DNA of 57,547 bases from an uncultured Alteromonadales bacterium (GCA_937864365.1 CALMJT010000072.1:1-57547), one strand, 5' to 3'. Positions 47,359 to 57,526 are shown, numbered from the stretch's first letter. Numbers and translations are program-made. The notes: generated from the letters alone by a model not told the origin.

Positions 47359-47917
47359 AAGAACCAAAACTCACTTTTATTACGAAGTCGACGATCAAAC
47401 GAACTTTACAGTGATTAAATTAACAAAACGCTAATTCTAACTTTAATACGCAAAATTATGTATCTCCAAAAAAAATCGTAATAACTGCTATAAAAAGTAA
47501 AAAGACCTGTTGTAAATATCCCGTTATTAATGCTTTTAGGCTGTACATAAACCAACTAACGGAAGTGAATCATTCACACAATTACGCGAAAATTCCCTAG
47601 GTATTTTTTCAGATCTGTTTTTAATGTCTCAGTCGTATTTTTATTGACAAGCAAAGTCGCGCAACGATGGTGCCTCATTATAATCTCGGCAAACTATCGA
47701 TGGTTTAATAGTGAGTGGGTTTTTGACCAGTTTATCTATGATCAAATCAGAGGGTAGAAATTGAAAATGTGATTTGTAATTTCTTCACAATTTCAATCTC
47801 TTACAGTTCCTGAAATTACCAACACATCCTTGTGTAGTGGAAAACAATAGGTTAACCAGCGTTTTTTTATTATTCAATACTGGATCAGATCGAGGTTAAT
47901 ACTATCGAATAGAATTT
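47359..47917. other. Intergenic stretch with a REP-like hairpin
   Basis: About 560 bases with no gene. It holds the palindromic core ACACATCCTTGTGT at 47822-47835 that recurs near the right end of the window. The remainder is AT-rich without visible structure. Confidence 0.5.
47818..47840. repeat. REP-like palindrome, copy 1
   Basis: ACACA and TGTGT around TCCT, with weak outer pairing (CCA...TGG). The 14-base core is the exact reverse complement of the core of the hairpin at 57527-57546. One copy lies on either side of the RAYT-Rhs segment. Confidence 0.5.
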
Positions 47918-48280
47918 TTATGGCCCAGTTTGATAAGTTTCACCTGTAATTTTCGAAACATCACTTTCATAAGCTACGTATATCTTAACCTGGAGGCTGG
48001 TAGTGACAATAAATAAAAAACTAGCAATGTTTTGGACTGTAAATTTTATAAGACCTTCCTCTTCTGAAACACCGTAGCTAATTCCTCTGCTAGACAGATA
48101 CTCTTCTACCTCCTCAATAGAGGTTCCAACAGGCAAATCTTCACGAATCTGAGACACAAAGGTTTCGTAGTTACGAAGATTAACCTTAGAAGGTTTAATT
48201 CTCTTCTCAGTAATGGCATTAGCCTGTTGCATCAAAACAACACTCACAAACATTAAAAGAAGGACAATATTTTTTTTCAT
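47918..48280 (-). CDS. Small exported hypothetical protein
   Basis: Started at the ATG at 48280, this is 120 residues with a Sec signal peptide (KKNIVLLLMFVSVVLMQQANA). The reading frame is open further upstream but that part lacks coding character. The mature sequence has a motif LPVGTSIEEVEEYLSSRGISY followed by beta strands ending in VKIYVAYES. This helix-then-strands pattern with a GTS-x-x-E-V turn recurs in small BamE-like and immunity-like periplasmic proteins. No specific family is assigned. It lies downstream of the RAYT gene. Confidence 0.55.
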   Translation of the reverse strand: MKKNIVLLLMFVSVVLMQQANAITEKRIKPSKVNLRNYETFVSQIREDLPVGTSIEEVEEYLSSRGISYGVSEEEGLIKFTVQNIASFLFIVTTSLQVKIYVAYESDVSKITGETYQTGP

Positions 48281-48379
48281 TCCAAACCAGTTCCATGTGA
48301 GAGTTGTAATTGAGAAGAGCAATAAAGGACAATCCCAGATTATAGTAATCCTTAAAAAATTAAAAGCGCACACGGCAAC

Positions 48380-49498
48380 CTAAGATATTAACCCAATACC
48401 TTTATACCAACGTTTGCTATCTTTTGCGGATTTGATCTTTAAGGTTTCTTTTGAACCTGCATTTGAAGCATACAAAGAGGAGAAATTTTTAACATGTGTA
48501 ATCCACTGTTCTGGATTAAGCCCAAGAGTGTGGATAGTTTTTTCGGATGCACCGGAAATAAAACCACGCTTGTCTTCACGAATACATCGCCCGGTGGCTT
48601 CGACCAGCTCTAAGTAATCTGCAAATGTTATTGGAATGGCATCAGTAAGATCAGTGTGCACACTGCCATGAAGTGGTTTTATGTGAGATTTTGGTAAGGA
48701 ATCTAATTGAAGTAATTTTTCCGTTTTTTGTTGTTTTCTAATTTTTAACTGGATTCGCTTTTGATTACTTATTGTTAATTTGAGATCGACTTTTTTCTCA
48801 TGGTTATTAAGATCTTGTTCCGGTTTTAAATTTTTTTCATTTGCACTTTTAGTGTGTACAAAATCAAAAATACGCTGCTGAATAGAAGTAAAATCGCTAT
48901 CAATTAAATCATCAGCGATGCCTGCACGGACTGGATTTAAATCAACATAGGCCATGCAAGTTAATAGAGCTTGTTCGTCAAGCAAGACTTGAGATTTAAA
49001 GCGTCCTTCCCAAAATCGACCTTTGCAATTGTCTTCTTCATTGGCCATGCGTGCAATAGTTTCATTCACACCCCGCATAAACCAACTGACTGAGGTTAAA
49101 CGTTCACGCCATTGCTCGATAATTTCTTCGGCTTTTTTCAGTTCTGCCTTAGACATCTCTGCACGAAAGGCAATCCACTTTTGAATTAATTTATCACCTT
49201 TGTACAACTGCAACCAACGCTCGACTACCTCGTCCAGGCTCCAACTTTCGGCACGACTTTTATCTACATGCAAAATTACGTGGTAATGGTTGCTCATCAC
49301 CGCGTAAGCACAAATATCAATGGCATAAACATAGGATAAAAAACGAAGACGGGAGACCAACCACTGTTTGCGGTGATCGAAATTCTCACCGGTTTCGTGA
49401 TCATCGCCACACAAAAAAGCACGGCGCACACAGCGGACCATGCAATGGTAAAACGGCGTGTCGTCGATTGAGATTTGTTCGGAACGAGGTTTAGTCAT
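48380..49498 (-). CDS. REP-associated tyrosine transposase (RAYT, Y1/HUH family)
   Basis: A 372-residue HUH single-strand transposase. The HUH motif is His71-Tyr72-His73 in MSNHYHVILH, and the family motif YVDLNPVRAG gives the catalytic-type Tyr184. Start context ISIDDTPFYHCMVRCVRRAF is typical. RAYTs are domesticated relatives of IS200/IS605 transposases that move or maintain REP palindromes; usually they occur as single copies. This one is long, with an extra C-terminal domain of about 170 residues. A structured element lies 60 bases before its start. The gene appears intact. Confidence 0.88.
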   Translation of the reverse strand: MTKPRSEQISIDDTPFYHCMVRCVRRAFLCGDDHETGENFDHRKQWLVSRLRFLSYVYAIDICAYAVMSNHYHVILHVDKSRAESWSLDEVVERWLQLYKGDKLIQKWIAFRAEMSKAELKKAEEIIEQWRERLTSVSWFMRGVNETIARMANEEDNCKGRFWEGRFKSQVLLDEQALLTCMAYVDLNPVRAGIADDLIDSDFTSIQQRIFDFVHTKSANEKNLKPEQDLNNHEKKVDLKLTISNQKRIQLKIRKQQKTEKLLQLDSLPKSHIKPLHGSVHTDLTDAIPITFADYLELVEATGRCIREDKRGFISGASEKTIHTLGLNPEQWITHVKNFSSLYASNAGSKETLKIKSAKDSKRWYKGIGLIS

Positions 49499-49560
49499 GG
49501 TTTGGGATTATGGCAGAGGATAAAAGTGAAATCAATTTTATGGATGTCCTTTTTATTTTA

Positions 49561-49668
49561 CCTTCACAACCATCGTGAAGGCCACAGGCAAAAAGAAAGC
49601 GGCTAAAGCCGAAGCCCTGCCGCTTGCACTCAGATCGTTGTGAAGGGCCTTCTGATGACATTCACAAC
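49561..49668. repeat. Structured multi-hairpin element beside the RAYT gene (candidate BIME/REP)
   Basis: Several stems nest in about 110 bases: CCTTCAC/GTGAAGG (49561-49581), CGGCT/AGCCG (49600-49611), GAAGGCC (49577-49583) with GGCCTTC (49646-49652), and GTTGTGAA/TTCACAAC (49637-49668). The word CTTCACAAC or its complement occurs repeatedly. A GGGGTCTGTCACCGATT sequence follows at 49678, a kind of terminal motif I associate with RAYT loci. It is non-coding and GC-richer than its surroundings. Confidence 0.65.
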
Positions 49669-49709
49669 TTTTTAATTGGGGTCTGTCACCGATTGTTCCT
49701 TGCATGTGG

Positions 49710-49985
49710 CTAATTTATTTTGCTAATGACCTTAAATTTTTCTCGACCTTTGAAACAAAAAAAACCAATCCACATTAATATGATATACGCGCTTACGAAC
49801 AAAAAATTTCTATCAAAATACATTAAATAGAATGCAATCACGCCAAGCTGTAAACAAAATATTCCATAGCACACATCTCTATGGGACTCTTTCAATTGGC
49901 GTTTTAGTATGCGAGTCATCACCGTCACAAAAATAACATTAACGGAAGAAAACAATATTAATATAACCAACCAAAATACACTCAT
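49710..49985 (-). CDS. Three-TM membrane protein, candidate immunity protein for the Rhs toxin
   Basis: A 91-residue protein with three predicted transmembrane helices (near residues 3-24, 39-57 and 62-80) and charged loops (RILKRQLKESHRD). Its ATG shares one base with the stop of the Rhs gene (TAATG), so it is translationally coupled to the toxin. In polymorphic toxin systems the gene directly after the toxin tip encodes its immunity protein, and a membrane immunity protein suggests a toxin acting on or in the inner membrane. No family is recognised; the assignment rests on position. Confidence 0.65.
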   Translation of the reverse strand: MSVFWLVILILFSSVNVIFVTVMTRILKRQLKESHRDVCYGIFCLQLGVIAFYLMYFDRNFLFVSAYIILMWIGFFCFKGREKFKVISKIN

Positions 49986-52900
49986 TATTCACCCAAGGCG
50001 TTTGTTGAATTAGCAGTCTGCAATATATCATTCAAAATTGCTGGGGCTGTAGTACCTTCAACTCTATAAGCAGACACCGTTGTATATTGAGTAATAGTCA
50101 TACCTCTATCAATTGCAACTGGAACTTGCCTTAAACCGGCTGCTAAACCAGCAACACCAGTAGCTACATCAACACTGATAAATATCTTTTCACCATTGCC
50201 GGTCGACAGAGCCTCGTATGCCTGCTGGGTTACATTAAAGTCAGTTTTATATCCCAGCACTTCTAAATAATCACTGGCACCACCGCCAATATTTCCCACT
50301 CCTTGGGCTGCTAACGGCGCACCTACAGAACATAAGGCCACTGTTGCACACAGACCTTTTCCAGCAACGACCTGTAATCCTCCTGCCGCTATACGACCAT
50401 ATGCTTTTAATGTTTTAAGCACTCTGACTACAGGATCAGAATCTGTTGCAACACGCCCCTTTTGTGCAGAAGGATGGGCCGCCTGATTAAATACAAACTG
50501 GTAAACCGCTGTAGTTGCACCGTTTGTGAATTTGCCGCCCGTTGCTTCGCTCGTTACTCCGCCGGCTACTACTGCAAATACAAACTGCTCCTCCAGAGTA
50601 AAGCCAGCATTTTCAGCATAATGCCCCGCGGCAAAACTAATGCCGGCCGAAACAAATCCGTGACCAAATTTCCCACCCTGCAATTCAGAGATTACCCCAC
50701 CTGTAAATTGATGCGCTAACCCATGATAAAAACCACCTCTACGCGTATAAACACTGGATCCTTTTGCTCCGTCAAAGTAATCCCCTATGCTATCAAAAGC
50801 TTTCGCAGAAGCATACGACTGGACCCCTGCTTTTAAAGAGTCTTTAAATGATCCACCGGCTGCAAACGTATTTCCAAATGTTGAAACAGCACAACCTAAA
50901 GCATTACCTAGGGTACAAGCGGCTATCTGTAAGACCTGCCTGAACTCTGGAATAGCATTGGCAATAGCCTCTCCTAATATTCCATTAGTAAGAGCGCCAA
51001 CCAGTTTATCTAGGAAAAAACCCGTTGGGTCGGTAGCATTCAAAGGGTTGTTATGAACATAAGAATAGCGATTGTATCCTTGGGTGCTATCGACACCATC
51101 AACATTCGGATCTGCCTGTAAAAAACGACTCAACCGCGCATCATAAATTCGACCGTTCATATGAATGACACCAACTTGGTCTACAGACTCGTGCCCTGTA
51201 AATCCTTTAGTGGTGTATTGATTATTAATATCTGCAAACGATATGAGTGAAATATTGTCGAGACGAACGCCATCAGCCGTTGCACGCCTTGCACCCCAGG
51301 CATCAAAGCTCTGTTCTTGAACAATTTGTCCGTTTACATCAGCAATAACATCGGTAGATCCAAGATGGTCGGTAAGAATATTGCGTGTTACCGCACGAGC
51401 AAACTGATAATTACCGTTAGCATCAAGATTATAATCCTGTGTAACTAGAACCGATCCATTGATATAACGACGAATTTCGCGACTATTATCCGGTTTGGTT
51501 AGTATTTCAATAGCGCCAATATATAGCGTTGTTGTAATCTCACCATCATTATTATCAACACGCTTATAACGGCTACGATCCGCACCATACTCAAATTCTG
51601 TCGTGTGATCACCTTTGGTAATTCGAGTTGGTTTATCGAAACTTGAATACACAAATTGGCGGTCTACTGTACCGTTTACACGGTGAGAGAGCATATTGCC
51701 ATTGTTATCGTAATCAAAAGCTTCGGTTGTTCCACCATTATTAATTTCGCAAACCGCATGTGGTCCAGCACCATTTAGACAGGCACCACCGTATTTATAA
51801 TTACCTACACCGGTTTTTGACGTAGTATTACCAAATAAATCATAGACATAATTTTGGCGTGTTCTCCCAGAAACTTCTGACCAACTGAGTCTGTTCAACT
51901 TATCGTAACCAAAACTTTCTACAAGGTTTTTATTACCGCTTTTTTCTGTTCGAGATATTAGATTAGAAAGAGCATCCCAGTCATACGATAAATCTTGTGT
52001 TCCAAAAACACCTAATACACTCGATTTAACGTTGGTTAAAAAACCAGTTTCGGCTGCGTATGAGCGATTTGTTACAACAGCTCCTTGTTTGTACTGATTG
52101 ACATTGCCTCGCGCATCCATTTGAGTTGCTAGATAATATATTTCGTTAACATTTTGTACGTTGCTAATCTTATATAAATATCCATTTTTGTATTCATACT
52201 GCATACTATTTTGAGTTTTTGCCGCATCTGCACTCTGGTAATTGCGCCCATATACATCGAACACAGTACGCTCAAAGAATTCTTCATCGTCTATCTTTGT
52301 CTTTACCTCGTTCACACGACCAAGACTGTCATACAAATAGTCTTTTCTATAAGTTACTTCTCCAGAGGTATCAAATAACACCTCATAATCCATTTTTGAT
52401 CTGCTATTACCTGAATTATTATTGTTATAGATCCATTGGGTAACCCCATCTGGATCTGTCCGCTTAATGTTGCGGCCTAAGAAATCGTATTCAAGGCTTA
52501 CAATGTCCCCATTAGCATTTACTTGGCTAGTTAACTCTTTATAACCATTATAATGGTAAAACCAAGTACCTTTATCGGGATCATTTGTCTGTAATTTATT
52601 ACCATAGTTGTCGTATTTATTTTCAATTACATAAGAAGTAGATCCGGAAGAGGTACTTGTTGATTGAAGATCACCAACAGCGTTGTATTGATATGATATG
52701 TTTGTACCTTCGTTATCAATGACTTTAATTAGTTCGCCCAGTACATTGGTATATTCTATTCTTTTTTGATTTAAAACATTTGTGTCGATTTTAGAAAAAC
52801 CAACGTATTCTATATAGCTATTTCTTGGGTTGTTCGCATAATCTGGTTGATCCATACGAACAACATTGCCAAGCACATCGTAATAATAGTCGGTCCAAAA

Positions 52901-55900
52901 TATTTCACTGTTAGCTTTATATGGTTCTGACTGACGAGACATTCTCCCCAAAATATCATACTCGGAGAGGCTATAACTCCAAGTTCCATCTAAGAGTTTT
53001 TTTGCGGTTTTTATACTGTTACCAACTTTATCTATACACTCAAACGATTCTGCCTCATCCACAGAAAATACATTAATTCTATAAACAGCACCGATAGGAC
53101 AGCCTTCTGGTGCAGATCTATATGTAACGGAGAAAGAACCTGTAGGGCTATAAATTAAATAATTCTCTCCGAATTCTGTATATTTACTCTGACTCAAATT
53201 CCCAAGAATATCTTTCATCTTTGTGGGTTGTCCATGAACATCCCACGCAATGTATTCATCAGTCACCTGTCCATAATGATTGGACATTTTGTTCATATAA
53301 CGACCGTTAACAGAATAGGAATATGCAGAGACTCTCGCATTTTCACCCGTTGATTCAGTGGTATTTTTTATTTTATTACCATATATATCGTATTCATATT
53401 TTGTGGTTAACGTGTATTGATCACCTGTCTTAGTTTCTTCGACACAAAGCAATCCATACATATTTTCTGGCCCATTGCAGCCAAAGCCATAATATGAAAA
53501 GTTAGATGTTCTCGTAATTTTAGGAATATTGGAACCCGATCTAGAATGCTCAACTGTTGTTGATCTTAGACGCCCTAATTCTCTAGATGTATTGGTTAAA
53601 CCATAATCATTACGAGTATAAATTGAATAAGTATTACCATCTCCGATTGTTGTTATTGTTATTTCGGTAGGATTTCCATAGTCATCAAAGACGCTAAGAG
53701 TATCTACTTTCTTTACAATCTCCGAAGACACAGATAAACCGTCTTTGAAGTTACTGGAAACTTTGTATGAAATATCTTCCACTTTTTCAATAAAAGGTTG
53801 ATAGCGAATACCATCTAATCGCACACTTTTCTTTGTATTCCATAAGTTGCTAGAACTACTTAAACGTTGCGTATTATAAAAACTTTCCGTTTTTATCGGG
53901 CTGCCTGTATAGGGGTAATCCTGCCTATAAGTAGTGGTTGTTTCTATTCCGGTTTGGTGATCCAGCGTGGAGAGCTTCTTATATCCTAAAAATCCACGTC
54001 CAGCAGCTTGTAATTTACTCTGCTCATAAAAATATGACACTGTTGCAAGAGAATCTGGATTATTAGCCGTTGGAGCGCTACTGGAAACATATGTAACAAC
54101 AAAGTTAGGACTCTGATTTTCCAACACCGGAGCCATATCGAAAGCTTCTGACTGAATGTTAGGTAAACCAGCAAAAGGGTTATTCAACGCTGCGTAAAAA
54201 TTTGCCGGGTTCAAAGTGGTTTTTACGCGAGTGAAGCAATTATCTAAAGCACCGTAAGAATTATCGACTACAACACATACTTGTTGGTTAGTGGTGGAAT
54301 TTACAGCGCCAATATTTAACCCCATATAGTGGCCGGAAGAATGTGATAATTCATAATTCACATATGTTTTAGCGCCGAGCCCATCCGTAAATTTTTTGAT
54401 AACGTGATTTGTAGGACCAACATTTTTATTCTTATATATTTTTAAAGCTTGCTCACTTTGGTCAAAGTGGATCAAATCGCTACCACCAGCTCCATCAAGA
54501 TTTAAAAAGAAATAGCGATCATCATCATCATTTGCAGTAATAAAGTCAGCCGATGAGGTTGAAACAGATTTTTGATAGGGAATAGTTGAGCTTTCAGTAT
54601 ATGTATATTTTTCGTTTGTTAAATTTCTAGAATATCGAGGAATATCATCGGTCGCAGCTGAAAAACGTTGCTCTGACGGAGACCAATACTTAACTTTTAA
54701 TTTTGATGCACCGAAATCGTTATAAATAAAATCTAAATAACCTTCATTATTAAAATCGGAAAATTGCGCTAAACTATCAACATTACTTTCTTTACCGCCA
54801 ATTAGAAACATCTCGGACTCATATCCGACGCCTGTTCCCAATTTCGCTGACCAAACATAATAATCCGAGTCTGTTTTGTTAAACGAAGCAATATCACTAA
54901 CTCCGTCAGAGTTTATATCTGTTGCTAAAACTCTTACCTTGTCATCATTATCATTGTAGGCATGTTTATCCAATAAACGACCAATATAAGACAGAGAATT
55001 AGAATCGTCAGAAAAGGTATATGCAACATAATTTTTAAGTTTAAAACCACGGTCCGCACATCTAACGCCCGACGGTAAATAAGGTGATTTTGTAGTTGTT
55101 GAGTTTGCTGAGAGTGTTCCCGACGATATAGAGGTTAAAGAATTAGTCACTTTCAACGGATGGGTGCCGCCACCACCAGGAGGGTTGTAATCTACTGCCT
55201 CATCAAAATATCGCTCAATAGAAAAAACAAGATCAATTCGACCATCAGCATTATAATCACCAACTGCACCTGGATACAGTTTGACAGTACTAAATCCTTG
55301 AAGGTATTGTAATTCATTACAGTGAGTATTTACTTCTGAAATTGTTGGACCACCAGTTATAGAAATAGGATATGTAGTTGGTGAGGAGGCAAATTTGTAG
55401 TACTGACTCGAAGTAATAGAAGCGCCCGACTTGATTAAAGGGTATACATAAAGATTACCTTCGTCGTAGTATAACGCATCGGCCAATCCATCAGAGTTGA
55501 CATCTGCGAATACGGTATCCTCGTCGGCAAAAGGGAAAGAGATATTCGACTTCTCCACCAACTTCCAATTGCCAGAGATGTATTCGGACAAAAATAATGT
55601 CCAACGCGATAGAGATTCAGCGTAGATCATAACATCCGACCTGCCGTCTGAGTTGTAGTCTAAAACTTCAAATTTTACCTTGGAAGAACCAACGTTATCA
55701 GAATAATACTTTTCTTCGGGAGCGCGAACGAGGGATTCGCCATCAGAAATAGCATAAGTAAAATATTGGCTACTAAATCCACCAGAGGCGCGAATATAAG
55801 CTAAATCAAGGTCTCCATCACCATTAATGTCCAATGGTTTATAATCGAGAAATTTAGTGGTAGGTAAGTTGTATAAATTTTCTGACGAATAACTAAGTCC

Positions 55901-57289
55901 AGTTATCGGATATTGCCATTCGAAATTTGTGGCACTTCGACAAGTTAATTTTTCATCATCTGTACATTCTTCAATTTTAACAACGCGAGAGTAATCAATA
56001 TTAACGTGATCGTAGGTTAATATATACTTACGAATTAGTGTAGAATTCGTATTTACATTAATTTCTGTCAATCTGTCAGATATTTCGGTCTTAAATCCCG
56101 CTGTATAACCAGTAATTTTATCATAAGGACGTTTTTCGTAAGAAAACTCCAAAAATGAATGATTTAAATTTGAGGAACCGTATTCTATTTTGGATATTTT
56201 CTGACTAAGTCCAGTATTTTCGTATTCAAAATCTATTTTATTTCCAACACTATCACTAAATTTACTTATAGACCAACTTAACGTTTCTCCCGAAATATTG
56301 TTAAATAAGGAACTTAAATTATTTCCAAATTCTGTTGAAGAACCATCCTTAGATTTCATAACGAAATAGGCAGGATGACCTAATTCTCCTCCTATAGAAA
56401 TTATGGTCGCGAAACTATCAATTTCTGTTTTATAAGTTGCACCAACCTCACCATATTTCGATCCAGACTGCAATAGAAGCCTCTGTCCATTTAAGCAAAA
56501 TCTGTCGTTCTGACTCCACGTGATAGGCGCCGAATGACCATCAACAGCCATAGATTGCCTACATCTACTTATAGATGACAACCCCCCCAGACTCCACCCC
56601 AAGCCTAATAAACCGTTACCACTCTGCGAGGAATAATTTAAAGAAATTTGAGGTGAAACGCCAGCTGTCCCCGGAGGAGTATATATAGAAATTGCGTAGT
56701 TCGCGGCACCGCTTTCGCTAACGCGAAACTCGGCGGCTATCGGTGCAAAAGAATCAGACTTATTTAAAACATCACTACTAACCAGTCCTTCCGCAAGTCC
56801 GATTGTTCCTGGTGTTGGTGGTGTACTTAAAACGTCATATTTATCTATATCTGCCACTAAAATTGGGGCAGAGGTATTTGGGCTACCTAGAAGCGCGATA
56901 TTGGTAATAATGTTTTGGCTCTCGCCAATGACTAAATCTAAAGAACCGTCTTCGTTGTAATCATATACAACTGCATTTGGCACTAAAGTGAAATTAGTAA
57001 GATCGATATCCTCCACCACAAAAGGATCGTAATAGAAGCCGTCGCCGCCTTGCAGAACGTAGTTGTCTGCAAGCTGAATACTTAAAGGAACAAGCACTTC
57101 ACCATGAATGGGGATGAATGAGTCTTTCGCTGATAAATAAATATCGTCTATGCCGTCACCATTTTGGTCACCAACATATACATCATATTCAAAGTTCTCA
57201 AAATCAATAGCTGTGGCGTTAAATGCCAGTGTGCTTAGGGATGCAAAAGCAGCCAACTTAAACGCGCGATAGAGTCCAGAAAAATTCAT
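49985..57289 (-). CDS. Secreted SpvB/Rhs-repeat polymorphic toxin
   Basis: A giant protein of 2434 residues from the ATG at 57289 (a TTG at 57331 would add 14). A Sec signal peptide (MNFSGLYRAFKLAAFASLST...) directs export. Next come FG-GAP/VCBS-like acidic repeats (DQNGDGIDD, DINGDGDLD, DYNADGRID) around an SpvB-type domain near residue 180, a TcdB-middle-like region, then YD repeats (YDNYGNKL, YDFLGRN). The Rhs core ends at about residue 2090 (FLQADPN, YSYVHNNPLNATDPTGF). The last 343 residues are variable: a linker with GGKFTNGATTAVYQFVFN, then a tip (GGLQVVAGKGL..., VDVATGVAGLAAG) that resembles DUF4225-type tips by eye. The Rhs shell would encapsulate the tip. No VgrG or PAAR gene is near, and the signal peptide argues against type VI delivery. 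Confidence 0.88.
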   Translation of the reverse strand: MNFSGLYRAFKLAAFASLSTLAFNATAIDFENFEYDVYVGDQNGDGIDDIYLSAKDSFIPIHGEVLVPLSIQLADNYVLQGGDGFYYDPFVVEDIDLTNFTLVPNAVVYDYNEDGSLDLVIGESQNIITNIALLGSPNTSAPILVADIDKYDVLSTPPTPGTIGLAEGLVSSDVLNKSDSFAPIAAEFRVSESGAANYAISIYTPPGTAGVSPQISLNYSSQSGNGLLGLGWSLGGLSSISRCRQSMAVDGHSAPITWSQNDRFCLNGQRLLLQSGSKYGEVGATYKTEIDSFATIISIGGELGHPAYFVMKSKDGSSTEFGNNLSSLFNNISGETLSWSISKFSDSVGNKIDFEYENTGLSQKISKIEYGSSNLNHSFLEFSYEKRPYDKITGYTAGFKTEISDRLTEINVNTNSTLIRKYILTYDHVNIDYSRVVKIEECTDDEKLTCRSATNFEWQYPITGLSYSSENLYNLPTTKFLDYKPLDINGDGDLDLAYIRASGGFSSQYFTYAISDGESLVRAPEEKYYSDNVGSSKVKFEVLDYNSDGRSDVMIYAESLSRWTLFLSEYISGNWKLVEKSNISFPFADEDTVFADVNSDGLADALYYDEGNLYVYPLIKSGASITSSQYYKFASSPTTYPISITGGPTISEVNTHCNELQYLQGFSTVKLYPGAVGDYNADGRIDLVFSIERYFDEAVDYNPPGGGGTHPLKVTNSLTSISSGTLSANSTTTKSPYLPSGVRCADRGFKLKNYVAYTFSDDSNSLSYIGRLLDKHAYNDNDDKVRVLATDINSDGVSDIASFNKTDSDYYVWSAKLGTGVGYESEMFLIGGKESNVDSLAQFSDFNNEGYLDFIYNDFGASKLKVKYWSPSEQRFSAATDDIPRYSRNLTNEKYTYTESSTIPYQKSVSTSSADFITANDDDDRYFFLNLDGAGGSDLIHFDQSEQALKIYKNKNVGPTNHVIKKFTDGLGAKTYVNYELSHSSGHYMGLNIGAVNSTTNQQVCVVVDNSYGALDNCFTRVKTTLNPANFYAALNNPFAGLPNIQSEAFDMAPVLENQSPNFVVTYVSSSAPTANNPDSLATVSYFYEQSKLQAAGRGFLGYKKLSTLDHQTGIETTTTYRQDYPYTGSPIKTESFYNTQRLSSSSNLWNTKKSVRLDGIRYQPFIEKVEDISYKVSSNFKDGLSVSSEIVKKVDTLSVFDDYGNPTEITITTIGDGNTYSIYTRNDYGLTNTSRELGRLRSTTVEHSRSGSNIPKITRTSNFSYYGFGCNGPENMYGLLCVEETKTGDQYTLTTKYEYDIYGNKIKNTTESTGENARVSAYSYSVNGRYMNKMSNHYGQVTDEYIAWDVHGQPTKMKDILGNLSQSKYTEFGENYLIYSPTGSFSVTYRSAPEGCPIGAVYRINVFSVDEAESFECIDKVGNSIKTAKKLLDGTWSYSLSEYDILGRMSRQSEPYKANSEIFWTDYYYDVLGNVVRMDQPDYANNPRNSYIEYVGFSKIDTNVLNQKRIEYTNVLGELIKVIDNEGTNISYQYNAVGDLQSTSTSSGSTSYVIENKYDNYGNKLQTNDPDKGTWFYHYNGYKELTSQVNANGDIVSLEYDFLGRNIKRTDPDGVTQWIYNNNNSGNSRSKMDYEVLFDTSGEVTYRKDYLYDSLGRVNEVKTKIDDEEFFERTVFDVYGRNYQSADAAKTQNSMQYEYKNGYLYKISNVQNVNEIYYLATQMDARGNVNQYKQGAVVTNRSYAAETGFLTNVKSSVLGVFGTQDLSYDWDALSNLISRTEKSGNKNLVESFGYDKLNRLSWSEVSGRTRQNYVYDLFGNTTSKTGVGNYKYGGACLNGAGPHAVCEINNGGTTEAFDYDNNGNMLSHRVNGTVDRQFVYSSFDKPTRITKGDHTTEFEYGADRSRYKRVDNNDGEITTTLYIGAIEILTKPDNSREIRRYINGSVLVTQDYNLDANGNYQFARAVTRNILTDHLGSTDVIADVNGQIVQEQSFDAWGARRATADGVRLDNISLISFADINNQYTTKGFTGHESVDQVGVIHMNGRIYDARLSRFLQADPNVDGVDSTQGYNRYSYVHNNPLNATDPTGFFLDKLVGALTNGILGEAIANAIPEFRQVLQIAACTLGNALGCAVSTFGNTFAAGGSFKDSLKAGVQSYASAKAFDSIGDYFDGAKGSSVYTRRGGFYHGLAHQFTGGVISELQGGKFGHGFVSAGISFAAGHYAENAGFTLEEQFVFAVVAGGVTSEATGGKFTNGATTAVYQFVFNQAAHPSAQKGRVATDSDPVVRVLKTLKAYGRIAAGGLQVVAGKGLCATVALCSVGAPLAAQGVGNIGGGASDYLEVLGYKTDFNVTQQAYEALSTGNGEKIFISVDVATGVAGLAAGLRQVPVAIDRGMTITQYTTVSAYRVEGTTAPAILNDILQTANSTNALGE

Positions 57290-57526
57290 CAAAACATTCC
57301 AAGGTGAAATTTTATGTATTTCGTAGCTCAAATTAGAGAACTTAACACTTTTGTATTAAGCGCTTATTAGAAGTTCTTTGAGTCACATATTTACAAATAT
57401 ATATTCTGTGAAGAATACAATAATCTGTAAATTGATCTCAAGACAAGAAAGCGTAAAGACAGTTATTTTTAAAACTTTCTGATTTAATAAAGATTATGGG
57501 AAACTCTGATTAACCTAGAGTTTCTC

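Noticed and set aside
49985-57289. Type VI secretion Rhs effector
   Set aside because: N-terminal Sec signal peptide, no PAAR domain and no VgrG or Tss genes in the window.
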